This document shows, one piece after another, positions 60,344-64,000 of a stretch of 64,000 nt of DNA. Source of the DNA: Mucilaginibacter flavidus (GTDB taxonomy: Bacteria > Bacteroidota > Bacteroidia > Sphingobacteriales > Sphingobacteriaceae); the NCBI RefSeq assembly GCF_024055575.1, contig NZ_JAMXOE010000028.1, positions 1 to 64,000 on the forward strand. Direction: 5' to 3'. The position numbers and the translations under genes are program-made. Under the pieces are notes generated by a model that saw only the letters and a program-made list of their open reading frames with translations, did no database searches and was not told the DNA's origin. Every line of letters starts with the position of its first letter. Within the stretch, counting starts at the first letter, position 1.

Positions 60344-60892
60344 ATGAAGAAACTCGTACTAGTTACAATGTTGCTGTCTTCAGCACTATTGGCCGTTGCG
60401 CAAAAAAACACCCCCAAATCGTATATCGATCAGTTTAAAGATGATGCCATAAAAATTATGCACCAAACCGGCGTGCCGGCCAGCATTGTTTTAGGTGTTG
60501 CCATGCACGAGTCGGGTTGCGGCAACAGCACGCTGGCGCAAAACCTTAACAACCAGTTTGGTGTAAAGGGCGGCGGCGGCGCAACCTTCGTTAAACATAA
60601 CAAGGTTGTAAAAACAAAATATAAACGCTACCAATCGGTATATGACTCCTTCCAGGATTTTGCCCGCATTATGACCGAGCGCAGCGAGTTTAGTGGCCTG
60701 GCTGCTAAATTTACCCATACAGATTACACCGGCTGGGCGCGTGGTATTCAAAAACGCGGCTACTGCAGCAGCCATACCTGGGCATCGCAGGTAATGGGCA
60801 TTATCAAAAAATATCACCTTTACAATTTCGACGAAAACCCGAATGATGCTGAAAATCAGCCAAACCAGGCCGAAATAGCACAAAACAGGTAA
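60344..60892 (+). CDS. Exported glucosaminidase-domain protein
   Basis: A signal peptide (MKKLVLVTMLLSSALLAVAQ) precedes a mannosyl-glycoprotein endo-beta-N-acetylglucosaminidase-like (FlgJ/LytG) domain. The catalytic Glu is probably in GVAMHESGCGNSTLA, and YDSFQDFARIMTERS with GWARGIQKRGYCSS follows. The C-terminus is Asn/Gln-rich. It would cut peptidoglycan glycan chains. It follows the methyltransferase after 3 bp. Confidence 0.9.
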   Translation: MKKLVLVTMLLSSALLAVAQKNTPKSYIDQFKDDAIKIMHQTGVPASIVLGVAMHESGCGNSTLAQNLNNQFGVKGGGGATFVKHNKVVKTKYKRYQSVYDSFQDFARIMTERSEFSGLAAKFTHTDYTGWARGIQKRGYCSSHTWASQVMGIIKKYHLYNFDENPNDAENQPNQAEIAQNR

Positions 60893-61000
60893 AAAATACC
60901 GGTTTTTGCTGCTTAATGCAACCTACTTACCACAAACTCCGTTATAAGGCATAATTAGGGCCCGGACAAACCAGGCCCATGATATTGATTTATTATTGAG

Positions 61001-61834
61001 ATGAGGAAAATCGTATATTTATTTATAGGGTTATTTTTTGCAACAGGTTGTTCGGCCCGTAAAGGGGCTGTTAACGACAGGGCTGCCCGCAAAAATAACC
61101 GGAGCATTCAAAAAGAGCGTGGCGCGGCCGCAGCGGCTGATTTCAAGCCGCAAACATCAGTACAATATATTGAAAGATATAAGGACATCGCCATACAGGA
61201 GATGAACCAATACGGCATACCCGCAAGTATAACATTGGCGCAGGGCCTGTTTGAGTCGGGCAGCGGGAATGGCGAACTGGCACGGGTAGCCAATAACCAC
61301 TTTGGCATAAAAACCTCGCCAAACTGGACTGGCAAAGTATATTATAAGGATGATGACAATGCGAACGATGCTTTCCGGGTTTATGATAAACCGGAAGACT
61401 CCTTCCGCGACCACTCCGTTTTCCTGCAAAAGAAAAACTACACGCATTTGTTCGAACTGGATAAAAACGATTACAAAGGCTGGGCTTACGGGCTTAAAAA
61501 AGGCGGTTATGCCACCAACCCTAAATACCCTCAGATGCTGATTAACATCATTGAAAAATATAACCTTGACCAGTACGATAGCCCCGATAGCGAAGTAGCT
61601 AAAATTAAAAGGGTAGACCGCGTGTTTACCACTATCTACAAAAAAGAAGATAAGGCCGCGAAAGACTCGATCCAAAATCCGCCAATAACCACTAAAACAT
61701 ACGTTATAAAACCCGGCGACACACTATACAACATTTCCAAACGTTTTGGGATAGCTGTCGACAGCCTGAAATCGATTAACAATATTGCGGGTAATACTGT
61801 AAAAGTTGGTCAGAAGATTGTGGTGACGCGGTAA
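61001..61834 (+). CDS. Glucosaminidase with C-terminal LysM domain, lipoprotein
   Basis: The lipobox ATGC (Cys about 17) is followed by a basic linker and a glucosaminidase domain (about 55-200; LAQGLFESGSGNGELARVAN with the catalytic Glu). A LysM peptidoglycan-binding domain ends the protein (about 228-277; YVIKPGDTLYNISKRFGIAV and GQKIVVTR). It is a paralogue of the upstream glucosaminidase with added cell-wall targeting. The two form a peptidoglycan-remodelling pair. Confidence 0.93.
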   Translation: MRKIVYLFIGLFFATGCSARKGAVNDRAARKNNRSIQKERGAAAAADFKPQTSVQYIERYKDIAIQEMNQYGIPASITLAQGLFESGSGNGELARVANNHFGIKTSPNWTGKVYYKDDDNANDAFRVYDKPEDSFRDHSVFLQKKNYTHLFELDKNDYKGWAYGLKKGGYATNPKYPQMLINIIEKYNLDQYDSPDSEVAKIKRVDRVFTTIYKKEDKAAKDSIQNPPITTKTYVIKPGDTLYNISKRFGIAVDSLKSINNIAGNTVKVGQKIVVTR

Positions 61835-61887
61835 GGAAGCGCATTAAAGCAACGAAGAGAGGTTTTTTAAACAAACAATAAATCTTG

Positions 61888-61924
61888 AATATCGAATGGT
61901 GGCTATGCTTCATCATTCGATATT
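61888..61924. terminator. Hairpin with AATATCGAATG arms
   Basis: AATATCGAATG (61888-61898) faces CATTCGATATT (61914-61924), a perfect 11-bp stem followed by GTTTTTT. It may terminate the glucosaminidase transcript; similar ATATCGAA words occur near 28215. Confidence 0.6.
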
Positions 61925-62022
61925 GTTTTTTAAGCCCCCCTGCCAAATTCGTCGAAATGCTGTTAATTATTGTTAAATAGTATCCGTAAGATTAGCTGAA
62001 AGCTGTAGTTTTAGCGTCGCAA

Positions 62023-62805
62023 ATGAAATGGGGTTTAATTTTTTTCTTTTTAATAATTGCAGGCAAATGTTTTTCGCAGGATAAAGCAGCTGCGGTTGCT
62101 GTGCCAGGCGATGGAAAAACGGTTTCGGGTATTGTTTTCGATAAAGAGAGCCACGACCGCATTGCAACCGTAAGCGTCCATAACATCACCACAGGCATAG
62201 TTGCGTATGACAATTTAAAAGGCGAATTTACTATAGCGGCCCAGGCCGGCGACCAACTCGTTTTTGCCCGCGCCGAGTACCACCCCGATACCGTTAAAAT
62301 TAAAGACAACACCCCACTGGCCATTTACATGGCACCTCAGGCCATACGCCTGCGCGAGGTAACCATACACGATACTGCGTTTAGTCCTGAGCGCAGGCTG
62401 ATAGCCACCAAACAGCAATTCAGCAAGGCCTATGGCTCACTTGCATACGATAATTTTTTGAGTTCTTCGCCGGGTAGTGGCGCCGGATTAAGTATCGATG
62501 CTTTATGGAACTCCATCAGCAAAAGCGGCCGCAATGCTGAACGCCTGCGCAACACCATTGAAACCGACTTTGAGCAAAACACCATCGACTATCGTTTTAA
62601 TCGCACCTACGTAGGGCATATTACCGGCTTGGCAGACGATAAGCTTACCGCATTTATGACGCGCTACCGCCCGGGCTTTTACACCACCAAAACAGCCACC
62701 GAATACGAGTTTGTGGCAATGATACGCGCCAACCTGCGCCGTTATTTACGTAACCAGCGCACCTATGCCTTGCCAAAGCTTGTCACACCGCCCGGGACAA
62801 ATTGA
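62023..62805 (+). CDS. Exported protein with carboxypeptidase-regulatory-like domain
   Basis: A signal peptide (MKWGLIFFFLIIAGKCFS) is followed by a CarboxypepD_reg-like beta-sandwich (about 35-110): VSGIVFDKESHDRIATVSVH, then LKGEFTIAAQAGDQLVFARA and IYMAPQAIRLREVTI. This is the domain that precedes TonB-dependent receptors but here no plug or barrel follows. The remaining 150 residues are helical and basic (MIRANLRRYLRNQRTY). Function is unknown, a known type of Bacteroidota protein. It is monocistronic. Confidence 0.8.
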   Translation: MKWGLIFFFLIIAGKCFSQDKAAAVAVPGDGKTVSGIVFDKESHDRIATVSVHNITTGIVAYDNLKGEFTIAAQAGDQLVFARAEYHPDTVKIKDNTPLAIYMAPQAIRLREVTIHDTAFSPERRLIATKQQFSKAYGSLAYDNFLSSSPGSGAGLSIDALWNSISKSGRNAERLRNTIETDFEQNTIDYRFNRTYVGHITGLADDKLTAFMTRYRPGFYTTKTATEYEFVAMIRANLRRYLRNQRTYALPKLVTPPGTN

Positions 62806-62979
62806 GCAAACAGACATTATTCCTCCATTTTTTTGCTGAAAACATCGCCAGGTTGTGGAGAAACTCCACACATTGTTTTTAATGCAGAATATATAACAAT
62901 ATAACAATCAGGCAATTGGCAGCAATCCAGCCGTTTGGCACCTTTATGTATATACTGTTATCACTAAATTGAAAAACCC

Positions 62980-63165
62980 ATGAAAAAACTAATTAGTATG
63001 ATTGCTTTAGCAGCAATCTCATTCGGAAGTGTATATGCACATGCAACAGTAAGCAAAACAAACACAATGCAAACTGACACATCAAAGAAAAAGAAAACCA
63101 AACCAATGAAGAAGGATTCAACAAGCAAGAAAAAAGATTCGACACTTGTGAAAACTCAGAAGTAA
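62980..63165 (+). CDS. Small exported lysine-rich protein
   Basis: A 61-aa product with signal peptide (MKKLISMIALAAISFGSVYA, cut near HATVS) leaves a 40-residue mature part that is almost entirely Lys, Thr and Ser: DTSKKKKTKPMKKDSTSKKK. It is highly basic and probably unstructured, perhaps binding cell wall or nucleic acid. I know no family. A terminator follows 20 bp downstream, which supports a real short gene. Confidence 0.65.
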   Translation: MKKLISMIALAAISFGSVYAHATVSKTNTMQTDTSKKKKTKPMKKDSTSKKKDSTLVKTQK

Positions 63166-63184
63166 GCTTCATTTAAATAGAAAA

Positions 63185-63219
63185 CCCGCCTTGTTTTAAA
63201 CATAGGGCGGCTTTTTTAT
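63185..63219 (+). terminator. Rho-independent terminator
   Basis: CCCGCC faces GGGCGG around a 14-base loop and is followed by TTTTTTATTTT, just past the small basic gene. Confidence 0.8.
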
Positions 63220-63229
63220 TTTGCTTAAT

Positions 63230-63333
63230 TTAACCACGGAGGCGCAGAGTGAAGACACAAAGCGCACAGAGAAGACTTATTGAATTGACAGGCTCCGTGC
63301 TCTCCGTGCCTTCTTAGCGTGCTCTGCGGTTAA
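63230..63333. repeat. CACAGAG-type imperfect palindrome, copy 2
   Basis: TTAACCACGGAGGCGCAGAG faces GTGCTCTGCGGTTAA. The words match the element at 27108-27237. It fills most of the gap before the next gene. Confidence 0.7.
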
Positions 63334-63418
63334 TCGGCTACGGCCACAGGCCCTTTCTCACAATTCTTTTTACCAAACAGCGTTTATAAGAGTAAATTCA
63401 TTTTAGTAATTTTATTTT

Positions 63419-63790
63419 ATGAAATCATTAGTCTTAATTCCCGCTTTTATTTTGCTCGCATTTAGCTGTTCGGCACAAAAAAAGATTGCTGCTAAAGATG
63501 CATCAAAGCATTTGGGCGAAACGCTGATGATATGCGATAGAGTTTATGCCACCGCGGTGGTAAAAGGCGAAAACGTTACACTGCTTTACCTGGGCAGCGA
63601 AACTGGTCAATATTTAACGGCACTGGTAAAAGGGCCCGAAAACCCCAAATTCAATTGGCACCCCGAGCGCGACTTTAAGGGCCGCAGTGTATGCCTTTCC
63701 GGTAAAATTGTAGATTATAAAGGCAGGCCCGCTATATACGTTACCGATGCATCGCAGTTGAAGATTGATGCCGGTATAATTACACCCTGA
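63419..63790 (+). CDS. Exported OB-fold-like protein
   Basis: A signal peptide or lipoprotein signal (MKSLVLIPAFILLAFSCSAQ, possible lipobox FSC) is followed by about 100 residues matching the bacterial OB-fold seen beside nucleases: DASKHLGETLMICDRVYATA, LLYLGSETGQYLTALVKGP, DFKGRSVCLSGKIVDYKGRP and AIYVTDASQL. It may bind nucleic acid or small ligand. It is monocistronic. Confidence 0.75.
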   Translation: MKSLVLIPAFILLAFSCSAQKKIAAKDASKHLGETLMICDRVYATAVVKGENVTLLYLGSETGQYLTALVKGPENPKFNWHPERDFKGRSVCLSGKIVDYKGRPAIYVTDASQLKIDAGIITP

Positions 63791-63851
63791 TAACAGTTAG
63801 AAAGACCACCCCGGGCCGTATTGTAGTGTCGGATTTTAATGCGACGGAAAA

Positions 63852-64000
63852 TTAAACAGTCTGCAACGGATGTTCCTCTTCCTTCAACACTAAATCCGCG
63901 GCATGTTTAAGTTTCTCGCGGCGTAAATAGCGCCAGTGCAGCAGACCGATCAGTAATGCGGCTATGCCTTCGCACATCAGGGTGTCGGCAGGGCCAATCC
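63852..64000 (-). CDS. C-terminal end of a membrane protein (partial)
   Basis: The last 49 codons of a minus-strand gene enter from the window edge. They encode DTLMCEGIAALLIGLLHWRY, then LRREKLKHAADLVLKEEE and HPLQTV before TAA. It has one transmembrane helix followed by a cytoplasmic charged tail. The family cannot be told from this fragment. Confidence 0.6.
   Translation of the reverse strand, partial: IGPADTLMCEGIAALLIGLLHWRYLRREKLKHAADLVLKEEEHPLQTV

Overview
The window reads as a chromosomal segment of a Bacteroidota bacterium of the Sphingobacteriales type (Mucilaginibacter- or Pedobacter-like; inference). The grounds are a porX response regulator with a PglZ-type output domain, the fused lpxC-fabZ gene, TlpA and TPR proteins with Bacteroidota-style signal peptides, DUF3738 and DUF5117-type proteins, TAnnTTTG -7 promoter boxes in place of sigma70 boxes, and few Shine-Dalgarno sequences. 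It is mostly housekeeping DNA with genes on both strands. One tRNA-Ala(GGC) is present. There is no rRNA, CRISPR array or prophage.

Layout. 1-116 is the 3' end of a group II intron. 0.15-7.4 kb holds envelope and protease genes (zinc metalloprotease, PDZ aspartyl protease, PBP4, YihY, D-Ala-D-Ala dipeptidase). 7.4-10.7 kb is ald, tsaE and porX. 11-16.4 kb is an HD phosphohydrolase followed by lpxD, lpxC-fabZ, lpxA and an ABC ATPase (lipid A synthesis). 16.5-17.3 kb is a fatty acid desaturase. 17.4-21.8 kb is an NAD salvage unit: nrtR, nadM-nudix, NAMPT, a divergent PRPP synthetase and a small unknown protein. 22-27 kb is a PQQ-type dehydrogenase, a two-component system and a TlpA-DUF3738 protein. 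27-35 kb is ispH, hemH, moxR, a SurA-like isomerase, truC and a pyruvate oxidase. 35.6-36.2 kb is a DUF433 antitoxin gene with a broken toxin gene. 36.9-38.8 kb is dnaA with a DnaA-box-bearing upstream gap. 38.8-41.4 kb is a B12-dependent mutase subunit and an IscA-type protein. 41.5-42.6 kb is a REP-associated tyrosine transposase (RAYT) surrounded by palindromes. 42.7-53 kb is thioredoxin-like, TPR, serine hydrolase, YbaB, metallo-hydrolase, glgC-glgA, ilvE, GNAT and TolB-like genes. 54.1-55.9 kb is accessory: the tRNA, a second RAYT element with a nonsense-mutated gene, and an SMI1/KNR4 gene. 55.9-57.8 kb is a ribose uptake and ribokinase pair. 58-64 kb is ruvX, rhuM, an O-methyltransferase, two glucosaminidases and small secreted proteins.

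The most unusual content lies between genes. Several unrelated families of short palindromes are scattered through the window. One sits in frame inside its own transposase gene, one provides both ends and the stop codon of a second transposase, one recurs at four loci, and a further architecture (runs of a short word facing their own complement) fills many spacers and in one case supplies a start codon. Other regulatory signals are four TTAAC words at an exact 10-bp period between a two-component system and a divergent thioredoxin gene, a promoter with an overlapping dyad in front of the NAD operon, and -7 boxes so close to start codons that several mRNAs should be leaderless.
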